DNA from: Mycosarcoma maydis
Lineage: Eukaryota; Basidiomycota; Ustilaginomycetes; Ustilaginales
DNA length: 64,000 nucleotides
Direction: 5' to 3'
NCBI RefSeq assembly: GCF_000328475.2
Contig: NC_026493.1
Span: 434,001-498,000, forward strand
Shown: positions 39,686-49,512 of the stretch, piece after piece
How positions within the stretch are numbered: the stretch's first letter is position 1
Layout of the letters: each line of letters starts with the position of its first letter
Translations under genes and position numbers: made by a program
Notes under the pieces: generated by a model
The model's input: only the letters and a program-made list of their open reading frames with translations
Database searches by the model: none
Told to the model about the DNA's origin: nothing

Positions 39686-42223
39686 ATGGTGGTCGTCGCG
39701 TGTCCCAACTCGTCGCTTGTCGAGGCGCAAATGGATGCGGATCGTAGCGGTTCTTGTTCCAAGTACGACTACGCTTCGGCGTACTCGCGTCTGCGTTCGG
39801 CAGCACGTGCTGCGGGTACGGGCGTATCGAGCGTGCTGATCCTTAGCTCGCCAGATGTGGACTCGGTATGCGCTACACGCATCCTCACCTCGCTGTTGCT
39901 GCAGGACGATATCGCGCACCGCATCGTTCCGGTCGAAGGTTACCGCACCCTCCTCAATACGCTCTCTACCGTCTTTGCTCCGCATGATAACGACAATGCC
40001 TCGTCCAGCTCGTCATCTACAACCGACGTCAAGTCTGTCGTGTTCATCAACCTCGGCGCAGTGCTCAGTCTGCCCACAACGTTCAACATCCCACCCAGCT
40101 GTACAATCCACGTCATTGATTCACATCGACCGTGGAACTTGGAGAATCTGTTTGCAACGAGTCATGCCAACGACAGCGTCTGGTGCTGGGACGACGGCGA
40201 GATCGCCACCAAACTGTGCAGGCAAGGGGGTGAAAGGGATGCTTTCGAGAAGTTGGAGTTCGACGTAGATTCAGATTCAGAGTCAGATTCAGATTCGCAC
40301 TCTGACTCGCACTCGGATTCAGTGTCGGATCCCGAGGACGCTTCGGACTCGAACGATAGTGGCAGCGATTCAGCACGTAGCCATGACGAGCGACAGCGGG
40401 ACGGCTCGGGTGGCAAACGCAAACGTGGCTCACACTCACCCTTGAGCCGACGCAGGCAGAGACACAAGCAGGGACAGAGGCACAAGCCTCGGCATCGGTC
40501 CACTTCGGCTTCCGCCACACGACTCACCAACGCTGAACGGCATCGTTACCGAAACATCCTCACGCGCTACTACGCACGCGGCGAGAGCTTTGGCATGTCG
40601 GTATCGTCGATGCTCTACCTGCTGTGCGAATCGCTCGGTCGCGCCGACCGCGAGTCACTCTGGCTTGCCATTGTCGGCCTCACGTCGCTCTACCTTTCCA
40701 ACAACATCGACTTGGAAACGTATGAAACCTACTCGGCTGCATACGCGTCCGAAGTGATCGCCATCGAACCTACCAGCTCCAACGCCCCCACAGAGGCGTG
40801 GTCGCTCGACCTACTCACCAACGCAAACAACAACGCGCAAGAGCAAGCAGCGCGCTCCGCTACCGCTACCGCCACTGGCGCGGCACGTGCGCAGAACCGA
40901 GCTGTACGCAGTGTGATCTCTAAAAATACAAAAGCTGAGGATGCAGACGATCGATCGATCCGGATCGTCGGCTCGGAACTGCGACTGACACTCTACCGCC
41001 ATTGGTCGCTCGAGACGGCCATGTACCACACGGCGTATGTTGCGGCCAAGCTGGGCATCTGGCGGGAGCGCGGTCTATCGAAGCTGCGAGGATTGATGGC
41101 TAAGATGGGGTTTTCGCTCACGGCGGTTCGACAGAATTACACACATATGCCGTTGGATTTGCGGCGCAGTCTGGTGCGCAAACTCGAGGCAATCGCGCCC
41201 GAGTATGGGCTGACGCAACTCACGTACCGCGGCTTCGAGAGGAGCTTGGGCTTCCGGACTGCGCCGCTGGGGGCAGCCGACGTGGTCGAAGGCGTCTCGG
41301 CGTTGCTCATCGGCGCGCACGGCATCAAGATCGAGGTGGACACGCCAGGGATGGTGTTTGCGTCGTCCAGCACTACTCCGTTGGGCAACAGCTTTGGCGC
41401 GAACCTGAATCCGGCGAATCCGAACGCGCAGACGTCCGAGCTGTTCGCCACGAAACGGGTATGGAACCTCGGAACGGCGCTGACCGACTCGATCACGTCG
41501 GCTATCGGCGCAGCCACAGGCAATGCTTGGTCCAACGACCAAACGGAAGCGAATGGCGGCTTGCATGTCGACGTCTCGTCGACGCAACCCGCTTTAGCTG
41601 CTGTGGCTAGTGTGCAAGACGTCGGCGCTCTGGAGCGCGCAGAACGTCGAGTGGCAACATCCAACTTCTACGAAGCGTATCGAGCGCTCGATTTCAGTCG
41701 ATCGACGTCGGTGGATCTGCTTCGTTCGTCGGTGCTTCTGTCTGAGGCGTTGCATCGCAAGATTGTGGCGCGCGGAATCAGCTTGATCACGAACCAAAGC
41801 ATCCGCACTCTGAAGAATTTTCGGCTGGCCATCCTCAGGGACGGTGCGGACCTGGAACTCTTCACTCACGTCGACGTGCTCGCGCGTCTAGCCGACTGGC
41901 TGACCACGAGTCTGCGCGACATCATCGTCCAGCAACAAGCATCCACCAACGCTCAACGCAAAAAACAGCCGGCCGCCTCGACGCGCCTCCCGTTCATCCT
42001 CGCAGCGCTACATCGAGCAAAGGACACGTTCCTAGTGCTCGGCTCCACCGCCTCGGCCATCGACGGCGTCGTCCAACACAACCACTTCACAGCCGCCTTC
42101 CAACACGCTGCCTCCGTCAGCCGCGCTCGTGTCAGACACGACCACTTCCGCACTTGCTCCATACATGTCAGAACGTCCGACTTGGCTGCCTTTGTTGAAA
42201 ACGTACATCTCAAAATCAAGTAA
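39686..42223 (+). CDS. CDC45: Cdc45, CMG helicase subunit
   Basis: A single exon of 845 aa with its ATG at 39686. The N-terminal DHH-like phosphoesterase fold shows YASAYSRLRSAARA, then VLILSSPDVDSVCATRILTS, and later SCTIHVIDSHRPWNLENLF and VWCWDDGE. An inserted Asp/Ser repeat (about residues 192-230) is followed by a basic Arg/Lys-rich stretch. Conserved Cdc45 segments continue with YYARGESFGMSVSSMLYLLC, LWLAIVGLTSLYL, LYRHWSLETAMYHTAYVAAKL, RGLSKLRGLMAKMGFSL, YGLTQLTYRGFERSLGF and, near the end, FLVLGSTASAIDG. Known role: it binds Mcm2-7 and GINS to form the replicative helicase. It is longer than typical (about 570-650 aa) because of the acidic/basic insertion and Ala/Asn-rich linkers. 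Confidence 0.94.
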   Translation: MVVVACPNSSLVEAQMDADRSGSCSKYDYASAYSRLRSAARAAGTGVSSVLILSSPDVDSVCATRILTSLLLQDDIAHRIVPVEGYRTLLNTLSTVFAPHDNDNASSSSSSTTDVKSVVFINLGAVLSLPTTFNIPPSCTIHVIDSHRPWNLENLFATSHANDSVWCWDDGEIATKLCRQGGERDAFEKLEFDVDSDSESDSDSHSDSHSDSVSDPEDASDSNDSGSDSARSHDERQRDGSGGKRKRGSHSPLSRRRQRHKQGQRHKPRHRSTSASATRLTNAERHRYRNILTRYYARGESFGMSVSSMLYLLCESLGRADRESLWLAIVGLTSLYLSNNIDLETYETYSAAYASEVIAIEPTSSNAPTEAWSLDLLTNANNNAQEQAARSATATATGAARAQNRAVRSVISKNTKAEDADDRSIRIVGSELRLTLYRHWSLETAMYHTAYVAAKLGIWRERGLSKLRGLMAKMGFSLTAVRQNYTHMPLDLRRSLVRKLEAIAPEYGLTQLTYRGFERSLGFRTAPLGAADVVEGVSALLIGAHGIKIEVDTPGMVFASSSTTPLGNSFGANLNPANPNAQTSELFATKRVWNLGTALTDSITSAIGAATGNAWSNDQTEANGGLHVDVSSTQPALAAVASVQDVGALERAERRVATSNFYEAYRALDFSRSTSVDLLRSSVLLSEALHRKIVARGISLITNQSIRTLKNFRLAILRDGADLELFTHVDVLARLADWLTTSLRDIIVQQQASTNAQRKKQPAASTRLPFILAALHRAKDTFLVLGSTASAIDGVVQHNHFTAAFQHAASVSRARVRHDHFRTCSIHVRTSDLAAFVENVHLKIK

Positions 42224-42435
42224 CTTGAGCTCGGATGAAGCTCCTCCTTGGCGTAACGGACAACTTGACTCGTCACTGCTAGCCAGATACATTCGGGATT
42301 CACTCGTGACTCTCAATTCGCTCTTCGCATCACTCTTCCACGTCTTCAATCGTCGCCACTACATCCCGTCTGGCACAGCAAACTGTCTTGACCTTTACTA
42401 GATTGTCCAAATCGAAATGCGTATTCGTGATTCTC

Positions 42436-45400
42436 TCAAGCATGCGAAGAGGCCTGGTGGCTCAAGAACGTCTTGAGATCCTTGATCTTGCCCGCTGCGA
42501 CGCCCACTCCAACTCCACCGCCACCACCCGCGCTTCTCGGCTCGACGGCCAAACTCCTCTCATACAGCGCTTCGTCGTCCATGACGGGCACATCGACGAT
42601 CAACCTCTCCACTGCGCTGTTGGGCTTGATGTACCGATCGTACTGCTGACACCGTGCCACCGCCATCACTGCTTCATCCATCAAACTAAACTTGCGCCAA
42701 TGAATCATGCCGTCGCTCGCGCGCTTGCTCGGGTTTCCATCCGAGATGCTGATAATGTCCTGCAGATGAACCCCAACGTATGGGATCGTGGGTCCATCCG
42801 AGTTTTCCAGAGCCAAACGATACGCCGCACTGCTTCGCTCGTTCGACATCAACCTGACTAAACTCTGGTACGCCTTGTTGACAGCTTTGCCCTTGAGCAA
42901 TTCGCGCGTATGCCTTAGCCGATGCACAGCTGTCTTTGACAATCCACCGAGCACAGAGTTGAGAGAGCCGTAGTTGTTGTCGTGTCGTAGGATCGAGGCG
43001 ATGTTGAAAAACTTTTCGAGCATGCGTGCGCGATGCTTGGTCTTGCTCTGCGCAAGGATCATGGAGCACACCCAATTCGAGATATAGTTAAAGTGCGAAA
43101 TGGATCGCGATACGGGTCCATCGCGTTTGTCGTGTGGCACGAGGATGTGCCGTAGCAGGTCTCGCGGTTGGATCGCGGTGAAGAACGCCCACTCCAGTCG
43201 CGTGAGCTCGGTGGCGATGATTTCGTCGTCAACCTCCATGAGCACGTTTGAAATGCTTCGTAGTGTTGATTTCTGGTCCAAGATACGTCCGTGGCCGCTA
43301 GTGTTCGTCTCACCGCTACCCATCAACGAGGTAGCAGAAGCAGCGGTGACAGCACCTGCGCTGGTGCTCGAAGTCTGAGTGTGGCCGCTAACGCTGCTAA
43401 CGCCGCTAACACCGCTGCCACTGAGCGTTGATGTGACCATGCTCTGCTTGGCATCCTTGTAGAGCGTGTCGGTGACATCAGTCGATGAGGCCGTCAGGTC
43501 AGATGCGCTTCGAGAACGTCCGGCCGCTTCGAATTCGTAAGGTCGCGCGTGCAGACTGCTCTCTGAGCCGGCCCGCTCGTGCTCGTCCAACACGTCGTCG
43601 CCATGAGGAGCACCGCCATCAAAATCATGGCTCGTGCTGCCCGAAGAAGGCATTAGCGCCGTTGCGCTGCTGCTCGAATGGCTGGCTGGCAGCGCACTCG
43701 CTCCATCTGCCTCGACGCCCGTGTCCGCCTGCTGTGCTTCCGCTAGGGCCGCTGCGATGCCTTTGTGGCGGGCCTGGTAGCTGTTGACCGCTTTGCTCCA
43801 GAGTGCATCCAGATCCGGGGCATTCACAGCCGCATCGACAGCGGCATGGATCTGGGTAGCGGTATGCACTGTATCTGGATGGCGTAACAGCTGACGATGG
43901 TACCGAATCAACAAAGCGTGCGTGTTCGGATCGCTGAGATCACCCGGATAGTCGAGCACCCAGTCGCCCAGCATGTTGGCGAGCCTGATCAGGGCGAATC
44001 GATGTACAAGCCCATCAGCCACATCCTCGGCCGTGAGCGTTTCGAAGCGGGCGATCATCTGCTCGAGTAAATCCATGGGGGTAGCAAATCCACGGAAAAA
44101 GACCATAAACATCGAAACAAAGCGCTCGTCGCTCCTCGAGATGGCGGCGTGGAAGAGCTTGTCCCATAGTTGCTCGATCGATACATAGCCTCCGCTCGAT
44201 CGTGCATTCTGCAACCCCATGTGCGCCCGTTGCAGACTGTCATGCAACATGCCATCCTCGTCGGACTGGAAGCTTGGCGCATCCGACACGCCAGAAGCGA
44301 AGGTGGCAGTGCTCATCTTGCGTGGATTTGAGCGTATGTCTGGATTGGCAGTCGCTGGCTCGCGACCCGAAGAAGAAGCAACAGATGGATTCACATTCAA
44401 AGCCACGCTGTTGCCCGCCAAGGTCGTGTGTTCAACAGCGGGTGCCGAGCCTGTCTCGTCAGTGAGTCCGGCACCGCCTGTTCCCAGTGCACCGCTGAGG
44501 CTCGAATTGGCATCGCTGTAACCTCGTGCACGCAGCGGATCGTGATTCAAGGCAGGCGAAGGAAGCTGTTCGCCGAAAGCAACTGGAGAGGCGGCTACAT
44601 CGCCACCAATCAGGCCTGACTCGTTCAAGGCGCGAGGAAGGCTGTTCTGCGAGCTCGCCTGTGACGTGGTGGAAGCAGTTCGGCTCTGCATGATCGACGA
44701 AGGGTGGGGGGCACCAGGCGATAGCGACCTTTGGGAGCTCATGGCAGCGGAAGCTGGCGGGACTGTGTTGGCGGGTCCACGGCGTGCACGCCCGGATCGA
44801 GCCTTGGCCACCTCCTTGACCAAGTAGGAGAAACAGTCGCGCATGCGCTTCTTGCCTTCTTCGCTCTGGACAGTGCACTCGGCGAGTCCGACGTTGTAAA
44901 TACACGCCATGTCGCTTGCATAGTATGGGTCGACTGCTTTGGGATGGACCTCGGACTTGCAAGCCAGCATCACGGTGCTGAGGTTAGCCACGCTGAAATT
45001 CTCGAGCAGCTCCGACATGCCGCGAAACGAGGCGATGAAGGATGCATCGTAGCAGAGGATGACGGCATCAATGTGAGGAAGGAACTTGGGCCAGGCGAAG
45101 CGCTTACTGGGGCCGTTGAGCAATACCGAAGCGTCGATTTCGAGCACTTCGATGGTTCTCTGCTCTTGATCGACCACGCAGACGGTGGAATGCGACGTGA
45201 CCTTCTCCGAGAGCACATGCGGCTTGGAGAGGCCAAATTGGCGCAAGCCCTTCTTGATTACGGTTGACTTGCCCGAGTGAGCGTGACCGACGACAGCAAT
45301 GACGAAGCTGGCGTGCGACTTGGGCTGCGAGTTGACCTGTTGAAGGAGGCTGGCGCTGCTTCCACTACGGCTTCGACCACCGACACTGGGACGACGATCG

Positions 45401-47997
45401 GTGCTTTCGGCGGCGAGCCTGTCGCCGCTGGTGTTGCTGCCAGGACCGTCTCGCTCTTCGATCGAGGTGGATGCGATACCGCCACGGCTCGTGCCAGCTG
45501 CTCCACTCAAGACTCTCGATGTAGCCACGGCGTTGTTGGTGCTCAAAGACGATATGCGACGGTCCATGTCCATGCTGTAGGTCTTGCGCGCATTGTCGTT
45601 GTCTTCTCTAGCACTCTTGGACTTGTAGCGCGGCTCGGCAAGGTCGAGAGGGAAAATCTCGTTGGACAAAAGCGACCTGGGACGGGTTTTGGAAGGGGTC
45701 GGAACGGGAGCGCTTCCACGCACTGGATTCGAGTGACCAGGTACTGCACCAACGGTGAATCCTCGCGGCCTGCCTACGGCTGCAGTCTTTGTTGAGGCGG
45801 TGCCGGTGCGAGATGAGGAGGAGGCAACGGCGACAGGAGACGTGCTGTTTGGTGGCGGCATTTTAGCTAGCCTCGATGGCGCAGCTTCACTAGGCTCGAG
45901 AGCTTTTCTGTCTCTGCGGTGCAAAGAGTCGCTGCGTTCGCGGATCATGGGGATGGCCAGGTTGGAGGCTGTCAAAGTCTGAGCAGCGTCGGTGCGAGGA
46001 TGGTTCACGTGCGCGTGTTGGCTGCTCAAAGGGGTTGCAGGCGGTAGGACCATGTGTTCTTGTCGCTCAGCAGAGGCAACTTCTTGCTCGAGACTGTAGC
46101 TTCTGGATCGCGAAGTTGGGTCGCCAAAGACGTCTGCGTCAAGCTCGTCCTGCACCGAGGCTACTGGTGCACCAGTGCGAGTGCACGAGGTGCGCATGGA
46201 GCGCGTAGGCGCTGCAGCAAGAGCGCTTTGTGAAAAAGAGACGGTAGATGCAGCCAGCGAGGGTGGCGGCGGTAGGGGCGCCTGCGGAGAAGGGCGTGGT
46301 GGAGGCAGCTTGGTGGTGCGATGGATGCGCGAGCTGGCGGTGGGCGAGTGTATGGCGAGATACGAGGTGGCTGATGGATATCCTGGAGGAGTGGAGAGAC
46401 CGAGGCCGGTGGGCGATTTTGGTGAGTCTGTGGAGAGAAGCGAGGCGGAATTCGAAAACGAAGGCGACGGACGCGCGCTAGCGGAAGGGTTTGGGTCAGT
46501 GGGCAGGCTGTTCTGGCTAGCGGAAGCGGTGAGATCAGACGAAGCGGATTGTTGAAGAAGTGCAGAGCTTGGTGTCGGTGGCTTGGTGGGGCTGTCGAGC
46601 AGCTCTTCGTCTGGTATGAGAGGGCTGAACTCTAGCCAAGGACGTGTATCTTCAAAGGAGGAAGGACGAGGGTTGGGATTGATTTGCGCATTCGAGCTAG
46701 AATCAAGGTCGACGGCGACAGTGGTGGTGGTGGAGGTGGTGGTGGGCCTGGATGGAGTGATGAGATGGGTTTGTGCGTCGTGGTACGGCTGGAGGTCAAC
46801 ATCGGCGTGCGTGTGCGTGGTCGGATCTGACTCGGAGTTAAGATCGGCACGTCGCGATGAAGCCGAATCGGAGGTGGCGTGAGTGTGACGAGCATGCAGC
46901 GAGTTCGGGATGGCCGAAGAAGCGGAAGCGGAAGTGGAAGCGGAAGCGCAAACGGAAGAGTGCGCCGCTTCTGACGGTGGAGCAAGCTCGGCGTGGTGAT
47001 CGGCATCATCTCGAACGTCGTCTTCAGCCTCATGGTCATCGTTGCCAGAGAGGGTAAGTGATTCGGTAATGTCGATAGCACCTACACTACGCCTCTTGCT
47101 GTTCCGTTTGCGCACTTGCTCTTGCAGCAAGCGTCGTCGTCTACGTGCCTTTTCGACGTCAATGTGCTTGGGTGAATCGGTAGGTCTAGCATCTTGGAGC
47201 TGTGATGTGGATGCGACGGCCGAGGAGGGTGGTGATGCTGGTGGTGCGACGACGTCGACATCCAACAATAAACGAGACGTCAAAGTTGCCGACGAATTTG
47301 TGGATTGTGGAGCGTGTGATGGACTGCTGACACCCGTTGATGGTTGTCGTGTCAATGCCGAGGAAAGAGAAGGATGGCCCGAGGGTGATGGTGAGTGTGA
47401 CTGTGATTGCAATGGTGCTTGTACGCGTGATTGTGCAGAGGTATCGCGAGCAGCATGGCTGTCGGCTCTTCCGTCGGCATGGCTTGGCCCGTCTGCGGGC
47501 GTAAACGCTGCGCTACGCGAGGAAGAGGCGACTCTACGGATCTGTGACTGGCTGGCTTCGGTGCGTCTGCTCGACAAGGATCGGTTGAGCGAAGAGGAGG
47601 CATTCGAGGATGCGGCATCGGCCAAGTTAGACTGCGAATATTGCTGAATCAGACGCTGAACACCACTGAGACCGTTGCTAGAGCTAGCGCCAGCGTGAGG
47701 CAGTTGCAGTGGTGGTGGCGGTGACGGTTGCGGTTGCGGTTGCGGTTGCGGTTGCGGTTGCGGTTGCGGGTGAGACTGAGACTGAGACTGAAAGGGCAGC
47801 AAACGTTGCGGAGATGGCGATGATGTCATGCTTCGTTGGGTTGCGTCAAAGCGTCGCATTGTGGGAGGCGAGGTGGAGGTGGACAAAGTCGAGGGAGGTG
47901 CTAGGTCGGTGAGGGAGCAAGTGCTGTCCTTGCGTTGTCTCTCCCAAAACGCAAAGGCAGGCTTTTTCTTGCTTGTCTGCTTGACGGGGTCCTCCAT
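42436..47997 (-). CDS. Ras guanine-nucleotide exchange factor with internal GTPase-like domain
   Basis: A single exon of 1853 aa from the ATG at 47997. Residues 1 to about 880 are disordered (Ser, Pro, Gln; a Pro-Gln repeat encoded near 47725-47768). At about 890-1060 lies a small-GTPase-like fold: P-loop GHAHSGKS, a hydrophobic strand pattern (AVILCYDASF) and a degenerate base-recognition motif (ACKSEV); the usual DxxG is not evident. The REM/RasGEF_N domain starts at about 1270 (SIEQLWDKLFHAAISRSDER). The catalytic CDC25-homology domain runs from about 1575 to 1840 (TELTRLEWAFFTAIQPRDLL, FNYISNWVCSMIL, IASILRHDNNYGSLNSVLGG, TIPYVGVHLQDI). Known of the CDC25 domain: it ejects GDP from Ras, feeding cAMP and MAPK pathways. 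It converges on CDC45 and diverges from the GATA gene across 4.1 kb. Confidence 0.9.
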   Translation of the reverse strand: MEDPVKQTSKKKPAFAFWERQRKDSTCSLTDLAPPSTLSTSTSPPTMRRFDATQRSMTSSPSPQRLLPFQSQSQSHPQPQPQPQPQPQPQPSPPPPLQLPHAGASSSNGLSGVQRLIQQYSQSNLADAASSNASSSLNRSLSSRRTEASQSQIRRVASSSRSAAFTPADGPSHADGRADSHAARDTSAQSRVQAPLQSQSHSPSPSGHPSLSSALTRQPSTGVSSPSHAPQSTNSSATLTSRLLLDVDVVAPPASPPSSAVASTSQLQDARPTDSPKHIDVEKARRRRRLLQEQVRKRNSKRRSVGAIDITESLTLSGNDDHEAEDDVRDDADHHAELAPPSEAAHSSVCASASTSASASSAIPNSLHARHTHATSDSASSRRADLNSESDPTTHTHADVDLQPYHDAQTHLITPSRPTTTSTTTTVAVDLDSSSNAQINPNPRPSSFEDTRPWLEFSPLIPDEELLDSPTKPPTPSSALLQQSASSDLTASASQNSLPTDPNPSASARPSPSFSNSASLLSTDSPKSPTGLGLSTPPGYPSATSYLAIHSPTASSRIHRTTKLPPPRPSPQAPLPPPPSLAASTVSFSQSALAAAPTRSMRTSCTRTGAPVASVQDELDADVFGDPTSRSRSYSLEQEVASAERQEHMVLPPATPLSSQHAHVNHPRTDAAQTLTASNLAIPMIRERSDSLHRRDRKALEPSEAAPSRLAKMPPPNSTSPVAVASSSSRTGTASTKTAAVGRPRGFTVGAVPGHSNPVRGSAPVPTPSKTRPRSLLSNEIFPLDLAEPRYKSKSAREDNDNARKTYSMDMDRRISSLSTNNAVATSRVLSGAAGTSRGGIASTSIEERDGPGSNTSGDRLAAESTDRRPSVGGRSRSGSSASLLQQVNSQPKSHASFVIAVVGHAHSGKSTVIKKGLRQFGLSKPHVLSEKVTSHSTVCVVDQEQRTIEVLEIDASVLLNGPSKRFAWPKFLPHIDAVILCYDASFIASFRGMSELLENFSVANLSTVMLACKSEVHPKAVDPYYASDMACIYNVGLAECTVQSEEGKKRMRDCFSYLVKEVAKARSGRARRGPANTVPPASAAMSSQRSLSPGAPHPSSIMQSRTASTTSQASSQNSLPRALNESGLIGGDVAASPVAFGEQLPSPALNHDPLRARGYSDANSSLSGALGTGGAGLTDETGSAPAVEHTTLAGNSVALNVNPSVASSSGREPATANPDIRSNPRKMSTATFASGVSDAPSFQSDEDGMLHDSLQRAHMGLQNARSSGGYVSIEQLWDKLFHAAISRSDERFVSMFMVFFRGFATPMDLLEQMIARFETLTAEDVADGLVHRFALIRLANMLGDWVLDYPGDLSDPNTHALLIRYHRQLLRHPDTVHTATQIHAAVDAAVNAPDLDALWSKAVNSYQARHKGIAAALAEAQQADTGVEADGASALPASHSSSSATALMPSSGSTSHDFDGGAPHGDDVLDEHERAGSESSLHARPYEFEAAGRSRSASDLTASSTDVTDTLYKDAKQSMVTSTLSGSGVSGVSSVSGHTQTSSTSAGAVTAASATSLMGSGETNTSGHGRILDQKSTLRSISNVLMEVDDEIIATELTRLEWAFFTAIQPRDLLRHILVPHDKRDGPVSRSISHFNYISNWVCSMILAQSKTKHRARMLEKFFNIASILRHDNNYGSLNSVLGGLSKTAVHRLRHTRELLKGKAVNKAYQSLVRLMSNERSSAAYRLALENSDGPTIPYVGVHLQDIISISDGNPSKRASDGMIHWRKFSLMDEAVMAVARCQQYDRYIKPNSAVERLIVDVPVMDDEALYERSLAVEPRSAGGGGGVGVGVAAGKIKDLKTFLSHQASSHA

Positions 47998-48788
47998 GGT
48001 GGCAAGGAGCTATTGGCTGTTCGACGCTGGAAGCAGCTCAAGCAGGGAACGAGATGTTGCGTGGCTGGAACCAGCACAAGCTCTTAATTGGTGCGACAGT
48101 GATGCAACGACCGAATCTGAGTGTGTTGGCGAAGAGGGCGCGACGCTGACATGGGTATGGGTTGCGAGCGAGGAGGTGCTGTACGGCTCTAGATGGTGCT
48201 GAGGCTCAAGTCGGAAGGAGGGATCCGAGGGTGAAAGGCGGGGTATCGTGTCGTGTTCGGAATGTAATTCGTGTGAGAGTCGATAGTCGAACAATCGAGG
48301 CGATGCAAAACTCAAGGGTTGTCCAGATGAGTGACAGTCGTCCGAGGAGGTGGCATGGAAGTGCAGCTGTGACTGGCTGGCAGCGGTCAGAAAACAAGAT
48401 GGTGGCACGCTAGCAAGGACGCGATCGAGCAAGCACGTTCGGTGATCTGACGACGGAGGATGTACGAGAAGGAGCGAGTCGAGGAAAGGTCAAGTGAAGT
48501 AAAGCTGACGTGCAAGACCAGAAGGCAACGGTAGCGTCTAGCTGCAAGTTCAGGCGAGCCACAGGGTAAGCTGGCGAGGAGAAGCGAAAGGGTGAGAGGG
48601 GGCTTGTATGCGGTTGGTGCAAGGGAGTTGCTACAATCACCAAGGTGGATAGACGACGAGGGTGGGCAAGCGAGTACACAAGTGAACACAGCAGAGGATG
48701 GTGGAGCAAGATAGCCACGTACGACGATGCGATCGAGAGAATGAGAATCAAGAATGGCCAAGTCACAGACACGAGTTGAGCGTCGATG

Positions 48789-48816
48789 GGTTGGTTGGTT
48801 GGTTGGTTGGTTGGTT
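48789..48816. repeat. Tetramer array (GGTT)7
   Basis: Seven perfect 4-bp units, with further GGTT units at about 49041-49054. Confidence 0.95.
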
Positions 48817-49055
48817 GCACACTGCGCTGCTTTCACTCACGACTGTGTTTCTGTGTCTCTATGCCACACACATGCACCTCCCGACGCGCTTAGCGGAGCT
48901 CAACGTGCAAAGCACAAAAGAGCGACACCAAAGAGCGTTCGTTGTTAACTCAATGAGCGCGAATCACCAATATTCACGATTCACGAATCACGAATCTATG
49001 GGATTTTGGAAAGAAACGTAGCACTGCTCGTTGCGTTGCGTTGGTTGGTTGGTTG

Positions 49056-49088
49056 TTTCTTTTTTTTTCTTTTTTTTTTTTTTTTTTC
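49056..49088. repeat. T-rich homopolymer tract
   Basis: About 33 bases, nearly all T with two or three C, in the RasGEF-GATA spacer. Length errors are likely in such a tract. Confidence 0.9.
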
Positions 49089-49478
49089 TGTGGGTTTTAT
49101 TTTGTCTGGGCCGGGGTGGGCTGTGAATGTGTGTGTTTGCGTGCCAATTTTGAAAGGATAAATCATCAATCGTGAACAAGTTAACTAACTTAGTGAATGG
49201 ATCAACCCGAAATTATAAGAAACGATGCATCCAGACTCCCACGCTTTCGAGACGCAACGCGGCCTTTGATGGCTTTGCTCAGCTTGCGCTGATTGCCAAA
49301 GACTCGAGAGGATGAGGATCGCTGCCATGCAGTCTCCTACGGTAGAATTCGGCTTGACCGCGGAGCGATTGCAGAGCTGCGACGCCACAAACGCGAAGCG
49401 TCAAGTCAGCTTGCCTTGGCATCTCTCTCATGTGTCAACCAGGAGAAAAACGAGTTTCTTTGTCCCGTGTGTCCCTGT

Positions 49479-49512
49479 CCTTGTCCTTGTCCTTGTCCCT
49501 ATCCTATCCCTG
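49479..49512. repeat. Hexamer run (TGTCCT)n
   Basis: Four to five imperfect copies of TGTCCT/TGTCCC in the spacer. Confidence 0.85.
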
